Source: Chryseobacterium gleum
GTDB lineage: Bacteria; Bacteroidota; Bacteroidia; Flavobacteriales_F; PHOS-HE28
DNA length: 58,746 nt
Assembly (NCBI GenBank): GCA_945872795.1
Contig: CAMCAZ010000017.1
Coordinates: 1-58,746 of the forward strand
Direction: 5' to 3'
Within the stretch, counting starts at the first letter, position 1. Every line of letters begins with the position of its first letter. Below the pieces are notes generated by a model. It worked only from the letters and a program-made list of their open reading frames with translations. It did no database searches and was not told where the DNA came from. A program made the translations under genes and the position numbers. Shown here piece after piece: positions 7,858 to 17,400 of the stretch.

Positions 7858-8520
7858 ATGTCCGCGATCGCACTAGTCCTTTCCAGCTGGCTCTTCATCG
7901 GATGCCAGACCGCACCCACTCCATCAGACCCCACCTCCACCATGACCGAGCAGCCCAGCACATCCTCCCATGAACCCGTACCCGCCGGTGCGGACACCAT
8001 CACCCTCGGTGCCGGTTGTTTCTGGTGCGTGGAGGCGGTCTTCGTGGAACTGAAAGGCGTGCATTCCGTTACCTCTGGATACATGGGCGGGCAGGTGAAG
8101 AACCCCAGCTACAGGGAGGTGTGCACGGGAAACACCGGCCACGCGGAAGTGGCGCGCCTGATCTTCGACCCAGCCGTGATCACCGTGGATGAGATCCTGG
8201 AAGTGTTCTGGCAGACGCACGACCCCACCACGCTCAACCGCCAGGGGGCTGATGTGGGAACCCAGTACCGATCGGCCATTTTCTACCATTCGCCTGAGCA
8301 ACAGCGCATCGCCGAACACTACAAGGCCGAACTGAACGCCAGCGGCGCGTTCCGGGGCCCCATCGTCACGGAGATCATGCCGGCGGTGACCTTCTACCCG
8401 GCCGAGGACTACCATCAGAACTACTACGCCCAGAACGGCGAGGAGGGCTATTGCCAGATGGTGATCCGCCCCAAGGTTGACAAGTTCCGCAAGGCCTTCG
8501 CCACCAAACTGAAGCCCTGA
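7858..8520 (+). CDS. msrA: Peptide-methionine (S)-S-oxide reductase MsrA, lipoprotein form
   Basis: Reduces methionine-S-sulfoxide in oxidised proteins. The catalytic motif GCFWCVEAVF has C54 as nucleophile; further MsrA blocks are YMGG, GHAEV, FWQTHDPTT, GTQYRSAIFY and AEDYHQNYY. The N-terminus is a lipoprotein signal with lipobox FIGC (C16), so the enzyme probably acts at the periplasmic or outer-membrane side. I took the ATG at 7858; an in-frame ATG at 7831 would add nine residues. A Ser/Thr/Pro-rich linker separates the lipid anchor from the domain. Confidence 0.92.
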   Translation: MSAIALVLSSWLFIGCQTAPTPSDPTSTMTEQPSTSSHEPVPAGADTITLGAGCFWCVEAVFVELKGVHSVTSGYMGGQVKNPSYREVCTGNTGHAEVARLIFDPAVITVDEILEVFWQTHDPTTLNRQGADVGTQYRSAIFYHSPEQQRIAEHYKAELNASGAFRGPIVTEIMPAVTFYPAEDYHQNYYAQNGEEGYCQMVIRPKVDKFRKAFATKLKP

Positions 8521-8580
8521 TAACGAGGGGTGACCTACATCACCGGTCATTCGGTGGTGAGGGTGGTACTTTTGCGCTCC

Positions 8581-9003
8581 ATGTTCGGAAAAGGCACCAA
8601 GCTCTACAGCATCGTCCACTCCAAATGCCCCCACTGCCACGAGGGGGAGTTCTTTCTGGACAACAATCCCTTCAACGTGATGAAGGCGGGTGACCTGCAT
8701 GATCACTGCTCAGTCTGCCAGCGCAAGTACACGCCCGAGCCCGGTTTCTATTACGGCGGCATGTACGTGTCCTATGCCATGGGCGTGGCGCTCTTCGTCA
8801 GCATCTATGTGGCCATCTATGTATTGTTCCCCGAGGCCGGCATGTGGACCTACATCACATCGGTGCTCGTGGGCCTCATGATCATGGGCCCGGTCCTGTA
8901 CATGTACTCGAAGATCACCTGGGCGAACCTTTTCTTCAGCTACAAAGGCGTCGCACTTACGCCCGCCGAGCTGGCCAAGCAGGCCGATCGTAGGAAGGGG
9001 TAA
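8581..9003 (+). CDS. DUF983 family membrane protein
   Basis: 140 residues. Two CxxC pairs (KCPHCHEG, HCSVCQRKY) form a probable zinc ribbon at the N-terminus, then two transmembrane helices (YAMGVALFVSIYVAIYVL and ITSVLVGLMIMGPVLYMY). This is the standard DUF983 layout of Bacteroidota and Alphaproteobacteria; its role is unknown. It follows msrA on the same strand after 60 bases, with a TACTTTTG-like promoter element in the gap. Confidence 0.85.
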   Translation: MFGKGTKLYSIVHSKCPHCHEGEFFLDNNPFNVMKAGDLHDHCSVCQRKYTPEPGFYYGGMYVSYAMGVALFVSIYVAIYVLFPEAGMWTYITSVLVGLMIMGPVLYMYSKITWANLFFSYKGVALTPAELAKQADRRKG

Positions 9004-9019
9004 GCCGTCAGGCCCGTAC

Positions 9020-9700
9020 TTACATTCCCTCGACGCCCTCGAGATCGATGTAGTCCGTGATGATGAAGATCACCTGGTCCGGGATCTTGGCGGAATGGGC
9101 TCCCACATCGCTGTAACCCGTGGTACTGATCATGTCCATGATGTCCTCCACAGAGCGACGCTCGCTGACAGGAGGGCCCATCGGCGTCTGGCGGTTCTGC
9201 CATTCCACCATGTACAGGGGGCGTGGCTCACGCAAGCCTCGGCGCAGTAATTGGAAATAGGTGTCGCGGTCGGCGATGGTCAGGAAACGATGCGCCATGA
9301 AGGCCATGTCAGCCTCCTCGGGACCGATGCCGGGATCGCCCACGGGCACGGTGCGGATCCGCAGTCGATCGTCCGTCAACCCCAGTGCCCGCTTGCGTTC
9401 CTCAATGGCGGCGGCTTTCGCCGGGTCGTTCTCCACTGCGATCACGTTCGCCCCAGCCTCGATCATCTTGAAGGTGAAGTAGCCGTCCTCCGCGAAGAGG
9501 TCGACGATGGTCATCCCGCTGAGGTCGCCGCCCATCAACTGGATCAGCTCACCTGGCTTCTGCCACTCGTCGCGCGCCTTCTCCGCATCAAGGGCGGCAG
9601 GCTTGCTGGTGGTGGCCGTGTCAGGGGTGGAACCTTCCGGGGAAGGCGTTCCGCAGGACCAGAGCAGGCTTAGGGAAAGGAGGGCGACCGATGCTTTCAT
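9020..9700 (-). CDS. Lipoprotein with a degenerate SAM-methyltransferase fold
   Basis: 226 residues. A lipoprotein signal (SLLWSCGT) is followed by a Pro/Thr-rich linker and then a class I Rossmann methyltransferase-like domain: the first motif is IVDLFAEDGYFTFKM rather than the usual DxGxGxG, and the second acidic strand is NVIAVENDPAKA. An exported, lipid-anchored methyltransferase fold would lack access to cytosolic SAM, so the domain may have another role. Export may also be mispredicted. A start at 9757 is possible but puts extra residues before the signal. Confidence 0.75.
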   Translation of the reverse strand: MKASVALLSLSLLWSCGTPSPEGSTPDTATTSKPAALDAEKARDEWQKPGELIQLMGGDLSGMTIVDLFAEDGYFTFKMIEAGANVIAVENDPAKAAAIEERKRALGLTDDRLRIRTVPVGDPGIGPEEADMAFMAHRFLTIADRDTYFQLLRRGLREPRPLYMVEWQNRQTPMGPPVSERRSVEDIMDMISTTGYSDVGAHSAKIPDQVIFIITDYIDLEGVEGM

Positions 9701-9767
9701 GGGTGAGGATGGGTCAAAATTATCGCAATGCAGCCAGAGGACTTGGTGCAAGGGCACTAAAGATATA

Positions 9768-9777
9768 TTCCATGGAA
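9768..9777. promoter_or_regulatory. Palindromic operator candidate upstream of marR
   Basis: TTCCATGGAA, a perfect 10-bp palindrome, lies 27 bases before the MarR start and between two divergent genes. MarR proteins commonly autoregulate from such sites. Confidence 0.4.
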
Positions 9778-9803
9778 CTATTTACAGGCAGTACATTTGC
9801 TGA

Positions 9804-10253
9804 ATGCCCCGTATCGAAGAAGAGCTGCAGACCAGTTTTGAGAGCGAGCAGCAGAAGGCCATGTTGAACGTGATGTTCACCGCCAACTGGCTGCGCAGCC
9901 GCCAGACCTCCGTGTTCAAGCCATACGGTATCAGCCCTCAGCAGTACAACATCCTGCGGATCCTGCGCGGTGCGAAGGGGCGGATGAACATGCACTCGGT
10001 CAAGGAACGCATGATCGATCGGGCACCGAACGCCACGCGGCTGACGGACAAGCTGATCGCCAAAGGCCTGGTGGAGCGCGAGCGCTGTGAGGAGGACCGC
10101 CGGATCGTGTACGTGCGCATCAGCGAGAAGGGACTGGAGCTGCTGAAGCAGATCGACAAGCAGAACAAGGACGACATGGCCGACCTCACCGTGCGGATCC
10201 CCAGCGAGGAGGCGGCCTTGGTGAACAGCGTGCTGGACCGGATGCGCGGATGA
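9804..10253 (+). CDS. MarR family transcriptional regulator
   Basis: 149 residues with a winged helix: GISPQQYNILRILRGA, then the recognition region APNATRLTDKLIAKGLVERE and the wing CEEDRRIVYVRISEKG (DxR motif). Long helices at both ends would form the dimer. It is divergent from the lipoprotein gene and 64 bases ahead of the nitroreductase gene, which it may control. Its ligand is unknown. In relatives, MarR genes of this type often neighbour YceI, which here is 9 kb away. Confidence 0.9.
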   Translation: MPRIEEELQTSFESEQQKAMLNVMFTANWLRSRQTSVFKPYGISPQQYNILRILRGAKGRMNMHSVKERMIDRAPNATRLTDKLIAKGLVERERCEEDRRIVYVRISEKGLELLKQIDKQNKDDMADLTVRIPSEEAALVNSVLDRMRG

Positions 10254-10317
10254 ACCCTTGGGCGGATCGCGTGTTACCCTGCGTCTACAGTAAACCGGAC
10301 CTTTCGGTCCACCGACC

Positions 10318-10902
10318 ATGAGCATGAGCACCAAGCGCAGTGAGCTTTCGCTGCACCCCATCCTGAACGGCCGTTTCAGCCCGCGCGCCTTCACTGAACG
10401 CGATGTCACGGCTGCCGAGCTGGAGCTCGTCATCGAAGCGGCCCGCTGGGCGCCCAGCAGCATGAACGAACAGCCCTGGCGTTTCATGGCCACCCGCCGC
10501 GGAGGTGAAGGGCATGCCGAACTGCTTGCCACACTGGCCCCCAGCAATGCCATCTGGGCCGACAAGGCGCCCGTGCTGATCCTGGCCATGGTGAAGCGCA
10601 CCTTCACCCGGAACGGCCAGGAGAACAACCACGCCCGCCATGACCTGGGACTCGCCATCGGCCAGCTGACGGCGCAGGCCACGGCTCTTGGCATGGGGCT
10701 GCACCAGTTGGGGGGATTCTCTCCCGATGCCGCACGCACGGCCTTCGGTCTCGATGCCGACCTGGACCTGGTGAGCGTGCTGGTGCTAGGATTTCCGGGC
10801 GACCCCAACGACCTGCCGGACAACCTCCGCGAACGGGAATTGACCCGGAGTGCCCGCAGACCGCTGTCGGAGATCCTGCACCTCGGGCGCTTCCGATCGT
10901 AA
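10318..10902 (+). CDS. Nitroreductase family protein
   Basis: 194 residues. FMN-dependent NAD(P)H oxidoreductase fold: FSPRAFTERDVT, RWAPSSMNEQPWRFM (FMN-binding), a central HARHDLGLAIGQLTAQATALGMG helix and the closing LGFPGDPN strand. Probable oxidoreductase of nitro, quinone or similar compounds, cytosolic and dimeric by family. Located just after MarR on the same strand, so the pair is probably co-regulated. A small GGACC/GGTCC hairpin lies 8 bases before the start. Confidence 0.88.
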   Translation: MSMSTKRSELSLHPILNGRFSPRAFTERDVTAAELELVIEAARWAPSSMNEQPWRFMATRRGGEGHAELLATLAPSNAIWADKAPVLILAMVKRTFTRNGQENNHARHDLGLAIGQLTAQATALGMGLHQLGGFSPDAARTAFGLDADLDLVSVLVLGFPGDPNDLPDNLRERELTRSARRPLSEILHLGRFRS

Positions 10903-10907
10903 AGCGA

Positions 10908-12215
10908 TCACGGCCGCTTGGGCTGGTCCACGGAGCGCTCCCATAGGACCTTGCCTTGCGCGTCATGTGCACGTATGGTCATCACCCGTGACCCTTTCGG
11001 ACCGGCAAAGGACAGTGTTGCGAAGCTGTGCTGCGACAGCAGTGTACCGGGCACCCTCAGTGCGTTCTCTTCCTTCGGGGTGTAGGTGCCGGAGGTGAGG
11101 GGAGAAGAGGTGAGGTCCCACACATGGATACCGTTGCCCAGCGTCATCTCGCTCAGTTCGGTGAAATGCCGGTCGCCGGTGAGGAACACGACGCCTGTGA
11201 TGCCTTCCTGTTCGAGCCTCTGCAGCAGTTCCCTGCGCTCATCAGGCATGGTCGCGAAGTTCTCATAGACCGCACCCGTATTCAGCACCTGACTTCCGAC
11301 CGCCACCAGTTTGAAGGAGGCATCGCTGTACTTCAGGGCCTGCACCAACCAGTCCATCTGGGCCTTGCCGAAGAGCTGGGGCTGGGCGGTGCTCATACCG
11401 GCGGGTACGCGGAAGGTCCGATCATCCATCAGGAAGACATCCACATCCAGGTAGGAGAAGGAGGAGGTGATGCCTTCCACACCCAGCACCCCGTTGGTGG
11501 GGTTGGGCCAGAACAGGTCGAACACCTCGCGGGCCATGGAGCTGTTCACAAAGCTGCCGTCCGCATCGTTGGGCCCGAAATCGTGATCATCCCAGGTGGC
11601 GTAGTGGACCGTGCTGCGCAGCAGGCGCTGCAGCTCCGGTGTTGATCGGGTGTGCGTGTAACGGTGGAGGAAGCCGCTGCGGGTGCCCCAGTCCGGCTCG
11701 CGGAGGTAGACGTTGTCGCCAAGCCACAGCATGAGGTCCGGGTCCACATCGGCGATGGCGTCGAAGATCGCGTAGCTGTTCCCATATGGACGCCCCGGAC
11801 GGTCATAGGCCGGCTCATTGATGTACGCACAACTGCCCATGGCCAAGGTGAAGGGCGGCGGGTCGCTGCGGTGCTTCCACAGGGGCTGCGTGCTGAACTG
11901 GAGAGGGCCCATGTCGGTCTGTGGTTCACCGTCCAGCACCACCCGGTAGGCATAGGTGGTCCCCGGGACCAGTGGCCCCAGCACATGGTCCATGGCGTGT
12001 GCCTGTCGAGCCTCCGATACGAGCTCGGCCGTGCTGGTCACCTCGCTCGTATCGGCGAGTGGCCAGTAGTCGATGCGGGCCTTGCAGGGCCCCTTGCACT
12101 GCATCCACACGGTGGCTTCCATCAGGTCGCAGTGACCGACCATCGGTCCGTTGACCCGGTTCTGTGCCCACAGGGCAAAAGGCATCAGGAGGAGGAGGAG
12201 ACCCGAACGTCGCAT
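10908..12215 (-). CDS. PhoD-like alkaline phosphatase / metallophosphatase
   Basis: 435 residues with a signal peptide (LLLLLMPFALWAQ). An N-terminal fibronectin-like PhoD domain (about 25-125, VPGTTYAYRV) precedes the metallophosphatase domain with motifs GSCAYINEP, WLGDNVYLREPDW, TWDDHDFGPND and LTGDRHFTEL, all carrying PhoD metal ligands. It probably hydrolyses phosphodiesters or monoesters outside the cytoplasm. I used the ATG at 12215, immediately ahead of the signal peptide. It converges with the nitroreductase gene, leaving 5 bases between stops. Confidence 0.9.
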   Translation of the reverse strand: MRRSGLLLLLMPFALWAQNRVNGPMVGHCDLMEATVWMQCKGPCKARIDYWPLADTSEVTSTAELVSEARQAHAMDHVLGPLVPGTTYAYRVVLDGEPQTDMGPLQFSTQPLWKHRSDPPPFTLAMGSCAYINEPAYDRPGRPYGNSYAIFDAIADVDPDLMLWLGDNVYLREPDWGTRSGFLHRYTHTRSTPELQRLLRSTVHYATWDDHDFGPNDADGSFVNSSMAREVFDLFWPNPTNGVLGVEGITSSFSYLDVDVFLMDDRTFRVPAGMSTAQPQLFGKAQMDWLVQALKYSDASFKLVAVGSQVLNTGAVYENFATMPDERRELLQRLEQEGITGVVFLTGDRHFTELSEMTLGNGIHVWDLTSSPLTSGTYTPKEENALRVPGTLLSQHSFATLSFAGPKGSRVMTIRAHDAQGKVLWERSVDQPKRP

Positions 12216-12318
12216 GCCGCAAAGATGGCCAGCCCGGGCTTGGTTTGGGATAAGCCTGCCCAGGGGGTAGTTTTGTCCCGCCGGAATTCCCCGCTCCATA
12301 ACCCACCGGCACGACCGC

Positions 12319-13308
12319 ATGGATTTCAACCTCGTACAGGCTTGGCTCGACCTCAAGGCCCAGCTTCCTGAACTCGCCATCGAAGGCATCGGCATCAAGT
12401 ACATCTACCCGATCTTCCTGGTGCTCATCCTGCTGGAGTACCTCAACGCCAAGCACCTGTATGACCTGAAGGAGAGCTTATCCGGTTTCGTGATCGGGGT
12501 GGGTGCCACCATCATCCGGGTGGTCACCAACGTGTTCGAGATCTCCCTGTACATGTTCCTGTTCTGGTGGGCCGCCGACCTTCGGGAGGAGTACCTGGGC
12601 TACGTGAGCCTTGGCTTCGCATGGTACATCTGGGTGATCGCGGTCATCGCGGACGACCACAACTTCTACTGGCACCACAGGCTGGCCCACAACGTGCGCC
12701 TGCTCTGGGCCGCGCACCTGCCGCACCACAGCGGTCGCATGTTCAACCTCACGATCAGCATCCGCAACGGCTGGTTCATCACCTTCGTGAAGCCGATCTA
12801 CTGGCTTTGGATGCCCCTGCTGGGCTTCGAGCCCATCATGATCGCCACCTGCCTGATCGCGAACGCGTTCTACCAGTTCACCCTGCATTCGCAGTTGATG
12901 CCGTCCTACGGCTGGCTGGAGAAGATCTTCAACTCGTCCTACGTGCACGTGGTGCACCACAGCAGCAACGTGGAGTACCTGGACCGTAACCACGGTGGCA
13001 TCTTCACCTTCTGGGACCGTATCTACGGCACTTGGCAGGAGCCGATCAAGGGCATCGAGCCGAAATTCGGCATCAGCCATGACCCGGACACGAACAACCC
13101 GATCACCCACAACCTGTTCGAGTTCCAGGAGATCTGGCGCGATGTGAAACAGGCACCCGGGTGGAGGAACAAGTTGATGTACATCTTCGGCCCACCGGGC
13201 TGGCGCCATGATGGCACCGGAAAGACGAGCCATCAATTGCAAGATGAACTGCGGGCCAGTGGCCGGTTCGGCAAGCAACCTGCCGAACCGCTGGCGATGC
13301 GGGCCTGA
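12319..13308 (+). CDS. Sterol desaturase / fatty-acid hydroxylase family protein
   Basis: 329 residues. A di-iron integral membrane oxygenase with the histidine boxes DDHNFYWHHRLAHN, HLPHHSGRMFN and HVVHHSSNVEYLDRNHGG, and about four membrane helices before and between them. The C-terminal soluble part (GIEPKFGISHDPDTN) matches the longer bacterial subgroup. The substrate may be a lipid or carotenoid and cannot be told from sequence. Divergent from the PhoD gene; a bidirectional terminator follows. Confidence 0.88.
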   Translation: MDFNLVQAWLDLKAQLPELAIEGIGIKYIYPIFLVLILLEYLNAKHLYDLKESLSGFVIGVGATIIRVVTNVFEISLYMFLFWWAADLREEYLGYVSLGFAWYIWVIAVIADDHNFYWHHRLAHNVRLLWAAHLPHHSGRMFNLTISIRNGWFITFVKPIYWLWMPLLGFEPIMIATCLIANAFYQFTLHSQLMPSYGWLEKIFNSSYVHVVHHSSNVEYLDRNHGGIFTFWDRIYGTWQEPIKGIEPKFGISHDPDTNNPITHNLFEFQEIWRDVKQAPGWRNKLMYIFGPPGWRHDGTGKTSHQLQDELRASGRFGKQPAEPLAMRA

Positions 13309-13311
13309 GAC

Positions 13312-13344
13312 ACAAAAAAAGCCGGGGCGACCCGGCTTTTTTGT
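13312..13344. terminator. Bidirectional intrinsic terminator
   Basis: AAAAAAAGCCGGG and its complement CCCGGCTTTTTT form a G/C stem with A-run and T-run on either side, between convergent genes. Confidence 0.9.
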
Positions 13345-13360
13345 GCGATGTGATCTGGGT

Positions 13361-15028
13361 TCAGCGCTTGAACAGGCGACCCAGACCAAAGCCTTTGCTC
13401 TTCTTTTCGGTCTGCTCCTGCTTGGCGGTGGAGGTCGACTCCTCGCCGAAGAGCTCCTTCGTCAATGCGGCATAGTCGGTCTTGCCATCGGCGGCACGCT
13501 GTTCCTGCGGTGCGCGCTCGTTGCGCTGGCGGTCACGGCCATCACGGGGCTGGGCGGGCCGGTCGTTGCGCTGCGACTGCTGCTGCTGTGGACGGTCGCC
13601 ACGGGGAGCGGCCGGACGGTCGCCACGAGGGGCGGAGGGACGGTCCTGGCGGGGCTGCTGCGGACGATCACCGCGGGCCTGTTGCGGGCGCTGTTCACGT
13701 GGCTGGCGATCGCGGTTGCCCTCACGGCCACTGCCTTCGCGCGGTGCACGGGGGGCGCTGTTCCGCTCACCATCCCGACGTTGGCCCGATGCGGGGCGCT
13801 GTCCTTGCGTGCGCTGCTGGCCTCCTCGGCCGGGGCCGCGGGGCTGGCGGGGTTCGCGTACTTCGGGCTCGGCCTTCTTGGGGCCACCGGTCATCACGAA
13901 GGGATGATCTTTCACCTCCGGGATATCGCGCTTGATGAGGCGGGTGATGTCGCGCAGGAAGGCCTTCTCCTCGTGGTCGCAGAAGCTCAGCGCCCGACCT
14001 GATGCACCGGCGCGGCCGGTACGACCGATGCGGTGAACGTAGGTCTCGGGGATGTTCGGGATGTCGAAGTTGATCACGTGCGTGAGGCCGTCGATGTCGA
14101 TGCCACGGGCAGCGATATCGGTGGCGACCAGCGCGCGGATCTTGCCCTCCTTGAAGTTCTTCAGCGCGTTCTGGCGGGCCGTCTGGCTCTTGTTGCCGTG
14201 GATGGCCTCGGCACCGATGCCGGCCTGTTCCAGGACCTTGACCACCTTGTTGGCGCCGTGCTTGGTGCGGGTGAAGATCAACGCTTCACGGATGGCATCG
14301 CCTTGCAGCAGGTGCACCAGGAGCTTGTTCTTGTCCGTGCGGTCCACATAGAACAGGTGCTGGTCGATGGTATCGGCCGTGCTGCTCACGGGTGCCACCT
14401 CCACCTTGATGGGATCGGTGAGGATGCTGTTCGCCAGGCGGGCGATCTCCGTGGGCATCGTGGCACTGAAGAAGAGGGTCTGGCGCTTCGCGGGCAGCTT
14501 GGCGATCACCTTCTTCACGTCGTGGATGAAGCCCATGTCCAGCATGCGGTCGGCCTCATCGAGCACGAAGATCTCCAGGCCGTTGAGGTGCACGAAGCCT
14601 TGCTGCATCAGGTCGAGCAGGCGGCCGGGGGTGGCCACCACGATGTCGACGCCACGATGAAGGGCATCGGTCTGTGGCTTCTGGCCCACACCACCGAAGA
14701 TCACCGTGTGGCGGATCTCCAGGTTGCGGCCATAGGCGGCGAAGCTTTCCCCGATCTGGATGGCCAGTTCACGGGTGGGCGTGAGGATCAGCGTGCGGAT
14801 GGCGCGCTTGGTCTGCGGGCCCTTGGCATGCAGTTCCTGCAGGATGGGTATGGCAAAGGCGGCCGTCTTGCCGGTGCCGGTCTGTGCGCAACCCAGCAGG
14901 TCGCGGCCCTTCACCAGATGGGGGATGGCCTGTGCCTGGATGGGGGTGGGGTGGGTGTAGCCTTCTTCTTGAAGGGCTTTGAGGATGGGCTCGATGAGCC
15001 CGAGGTCGTTGAACGTGGTACGTTCCAT
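13361..15028 (-). CDS. DEAD-box RNA helicase, RhlE-like
   Basis: 555 residues. RecA-like domains with AQTGTGKT (motif I), PTRELA, DEAD, SAT, and HRIGRTGR (motif VI); Q motif in [12 protein letters not shown]. Residues from about 390 are a long basic, Gln/Arg/Pro-rich disordered tail with repeats such as PRGDRP, common in Bacteroidota RhlE proteins and likely RNA binding. It ends [13 protein letters not shown]. The ATG at 15028 gives the canonical N-terminus ([11 protein letters not shown]). The 450-base upstream gap to 15479 holds no gene, only a 10-bp-unit repeat at 15358-15388. Confidence 0.93.
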   Translation of the reverse strand: MERTTFNDLGLIEPILKALQEEGYTHPTPIQAQAIPHLVKGRDLLGCAQTGTGKTAAFAIPILQELHAKGPQTKRAIRTLILTPTRELAIQIGESFAAYGRNLEIRHTVIFGGVGQKPQTDALHRGVDIVVATPGRLLDLMQQGFVHLNGLEIFVLDEADRMLDMGFIHDVKKVIAKLPAKRQTLFFSATMPTEIARLANSILTDPIKVEVAPVSSTADTIDQHLFYVDRTDKNKLLVHLLQGDAIREALIFTRTKHGANKVVKVLEQAGIGAEAIHGNKSQTARQNALKNFKEGKIRALVATDIAARGIDIDGLTHVINFDIPNIPETYVHRIGRTGRAGASGRALSFCDHEEKAFLRDITRLIKRDIPEVKDHPFVMTGGPKKAEPEVREPRQPRGPGRGGQQRTQGQRPASGQRRDGERNSAPRAPREGSGREGNRDRQPREQRPQQARGDRPQQPRQDRPSAPRGDRPAAPRGDRPQQQQSQRNDRPAQPRDGRDRQRNERAPQEQRAADGKTDYAALTKELFGEESTSTAKQEQTEKKSKGFGLGRLFKR

Positions 15029-15357
15029 GGTCGGGACACAGGTCTCCCTGTGCAGTGTGTGTGGTGGTGGGTCCAGGCCATTGTCCCTGAACACACCGTG
15101 AAAGGTGGTTGATGAAGCCCCTTCGATCGGGTCCGGCGTGCAATGATCCGCTGGGGATTGCGCCTGGATCGTGGTACGCAGAGGTGCTCTTCAGGAGACC
15201 ACTGGGTGCAAAAGCTGGGCGCTCGGGGCTGCTCGCGTTTCCGGGAGCGGCGCGAAGATACGTGGAAAGATCGGGAAGGTTCGGAGCGGGTGTTCCGCTG
15301 GTCGGGCCATCGCGGCTTCTTCTCAACGCCTGTCGGCGTTTCGTGCAGTATGCGTTG

Positions 15358-15388
15358 AACCACGGATGCACACCGATGGACACGGATG
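15358..15388 (+). repeat. CACGGATGNA decanucleotide repeat, copy A
   Basis: Three 10-bp units (CACGGATGCA, CACCGATGGA, CACGGATG) preceded by AAC. It matches the copy at 58577-58607 at 29 of 31 positions and lies in the gene-free stretch upstream of the helicase gene. No GxxExxY gene is next to this copy. Confidence 0.8.
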
Positions 15389-15479
15389 AGATCCGGTACC
15401 ATTTCCCCTATCAGAGCTCAGATCGGGGGATCATGGACCGACCACCCCCGGATGCAATGGCATGGTCGAGTGTCTCTCG

Positions 15480-16277
15480 TCAATACTGCCTGCCCGACAG
15501 GGACGGGTCCTTCAGATCGATCCAATAGATGTGGAGAGGTTCCGCATCGTCGCGTTTCCCGTTCCGGTCTGCATCCAGCGCGGCGAAGACGGTCATGCGG
15601 TCGTTCGCGGGATCGTACTCCGAACTGAGGACGGAGCAGTGGTCCGGGACAGGGTCCTTTTGCCGGACCCCGTTCACATCGAAGAGGTGCATGCGTCTCA
15701 GGTCCTTCGGATCGATGTAGCCGTCCTTGTTCGTGTCCTCATCATACAGGGTGACGAAGAAGTGGGTCCTCATCACCGGAACATGTTGGAGCGTGTCTCT
15801 GGAGAAGCTGGGGTAGTAGAGTGTCTTGATCAGCACGGGTCGTTCGTAGAGGAGCTTCTGCTGGGACGACGTGATGTCGAAATGCGAGATGTTCACGAGA
15901 TTGTATCCGTACACCGCCTCGAAGCCGGGCATCAGGTGGCCGTTCCAATTGTTGCCCGGACCGGCGTTCTCCTCCGCGTAGCTGTAGTGGAAGTTGTTCG
16001 ATCCGATGAACAGCGAACTGTCGTCCTTCCGGTGGTTCACCTTGTAGATCGTGGCAAGCCGGACGTGCTGGACCCCGGTGAGCAGCACATTGCTCGGGCG
16101 GGTGTCGAAACCCAGGGAATCCCTGTTCAAGCCGCTGGCCTGCGCAGATCCGTGCGGATCGCCCACCGGGCCGACCTGGAAGCCCTTCTCATCAAGGCCT
16201 GCTTCCGAGCAGGCGGAGAGGATCCCAGTGACGAACAGGAACAGGATGGAAGTGGAGATGGGTATGCGGGCGGACAT
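15480..16277 (-). CDS. Lipoprotein with EF-hand-like calcium-binding loops
   Basis: 265 residues. Lipoprotein signal peptide with lipobox ILSAC at C23. The middle (about 60-190) is a beta-rich domain I do not recognise. Two acidic loops, DEDTNKDGYIDPKDL and DADRNGKRDDAE, fit calcium-binding EF-hand/dockerin-type loops. Probably a surface or periplasmic lipoprotein; role unknown. It lies between the SPFH and helicase genes, each apparently separately transcribed. Confidence 0.75.
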   Translation of the reverse strand: MSARIPISTSILFLFVTGILSACSEAGLDEKGFQVGPVGDPHGSAQASGLNRDSLGFDTRPSNVLLTGVQHVRLATIYKVNHRKDDSSLFIGSNNFHYSYAEENAGPGNNWNGHLMPGFEAVYGYNLVNISHFDITSSQQKLLYERPVLIKTLYYPSFSRDTLQHVPVMRTHFFVTLYDEDTNKDGYIDPKDLRRMHLFDVNGVRQKDPVPDHCSVLSSEYDPANDRMTVFAALDADRNGKRDDAEPLHIYWIDLKDPSLSGRQY

Positions 16278-16303
16278 GGCCGTAAGATAGAACGGTACAT
16301 GCA

Positions 16304-16332
16304 GAAGCCCCGATGGGTCGCATCGGGGCTTC
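16304..16332 (-). terminator. Intrinsic terminator after the SPFH gene
   Basis: 12-bp perfect stem GAAGCCCCGATG/CATCGGGGCTTC with a 5-base loop, 22 bases beyond the stop codon of the minus-strand gene at 16355. Confidence 0.7.
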
Positions 16333-16354
16333 GTTGGATGAGTGGTGTGTGCGA

Positions 16355-17353
16355 TCAGCTCTTGAGCATCTTGCCGGCGTCCAGCATCTCCTTGATGCCG
16401 CCCACGCTACTGAGCACTCCGGTGGCCTCGTAGGGGATGTAGATCACCTTGTTGTTCTGGCCGCTGGTCATCTCCTTCAGCGTTTCCAGGTACTTCATGG
16501 CGATGAGGTAGTTCGCGGGGTTGGCATGGGTGCCTTTGATGGCCTCGGTCACCAGTCGGATGGCCTCGGCTTCACCCTGGGCCCTGCGGATGCGGCTCTG
16601 GGCATCACCTTCGGCCTCCAGGATCTGCGCCTGCTTCTGGCCTTCGGCGGTGGTGATCTCCGACTGCTGCACGCCCTCGGCCTGCAGCACGGCGGCACGC
16701 TTGCTGCCCTCGGCATCAATGATCTGGGCACGCTTGTCCCGCTCGGCACGCATCTGCTTCTCCATCGCCTCGCGGATGTCGCGCGGGGGGTTGATGTCCT
16801 GCAATTCCACGCGGTTCACCTTCACACCCCACTTGTTGCTGGCCTCGTCCAGAATGGTGCGCAGCTTCATGTTGATGGTGTCGCGACTGGTAAGGGTCTC
16901 GTCCAGGTCCAGTTCGCCGATGACGTTCCGCAGGGTGGTCTGCGTAAGCTTTTCGATGGCCAGGGGCAGGTTCTCGATCTCGTACATCGCCTTCACGGGG
17001 TCCATCACCTGGAAGTAGAGCAACGCGTTGATCTCCGTCATCACGTTGTCCTTGGTGATCACGTTCTGGCGCGGGAAATCATAGACGGTCTCCCGCAGGT
17101 CGATGCGCTCCTTCTTCACGAACTGCACATACTTGTTGCCATCGGGTAGATCGCGGGTGAAGCGGAACACGATCTCCCTCGGCTTGTCGAAGATGGGGAT
17201 GATGATGTTGAAGCCTGCGGTGAGCGTGGTGCGGTACTTGCCAAGGCGCTCGATGACCATGGCCTCGCTCTGCTGCACGATGCGCACGCCCTTGACGACG
17301 ATGAACACGATGAAGAGCGCGAAGAGCAGGAGTACGATAGTTCCGGATGTCAT
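16355..17353 (-). CDS. SPFH/Band 7 (stomatin-like) membrane protein
   Basis: 332 residues. One N-terminal membrane helix (IVLLLFALFIVFIVVKGV), the SPFH domain (VQQSEAMVIERLGKYRTTL through about 180), then a long coiled coil rich in Ala/Glu/Arg/Gln (AEGSKRAAVLQAEG and similar heptads), as in QmcA and stomatin homologues. Such proteins form membrane microdomain scaffolds. The NfeD partner gene lies immediately upstream on the same strand, the usual pairing, so the two are likely an operon. Confidence 0.93.
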   Translation of the reverse strand: MTSGTIVLLLFALFIVFIVVKGVRIVQQSEAMVIERLGKYRTTLTAGFNIIIPIFDKPREIVFRFTRDLPDGNKYVQFVKKERIDLRETVYDFPRQNVITKDNVMTEINALLYFQVMDPVKAMYEIENLPLAIEKLTQTTLRNVIGELDLDETLTSRDTINMKLRTILDEASNKWGVKVNRVELQDINPPRDIREAMEKQMRAERDKRAQIIDAEGSKRAAVLQAEGVQQSEITTAEGQKQAQILEAEGDAQSRIRRAQGEAEAIRLVTEAIKGTHANPANYLIAMKYLETLKEMTSGQNNKVIYIPYEATGVLSSVGGIKEMLDAGKMLKS

Positions 17354-17400
17354 GGATGGAGGGGATTGAGGGATTTAACGGTGATCGGAAGGAACTGTGG

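Noticed and set aside
7536-7873. Minus-strand frames containing TRTRDVQLGIRLTADYQL
   Set aside because: Antisense of the tRNA-Gly-like gene.
13460-13870. DEAD-box tail repeats as a phase-variable tract
   Set aside because: The PRGDRP repeats are codon-level and in frame; they fit the usual disordered tail.
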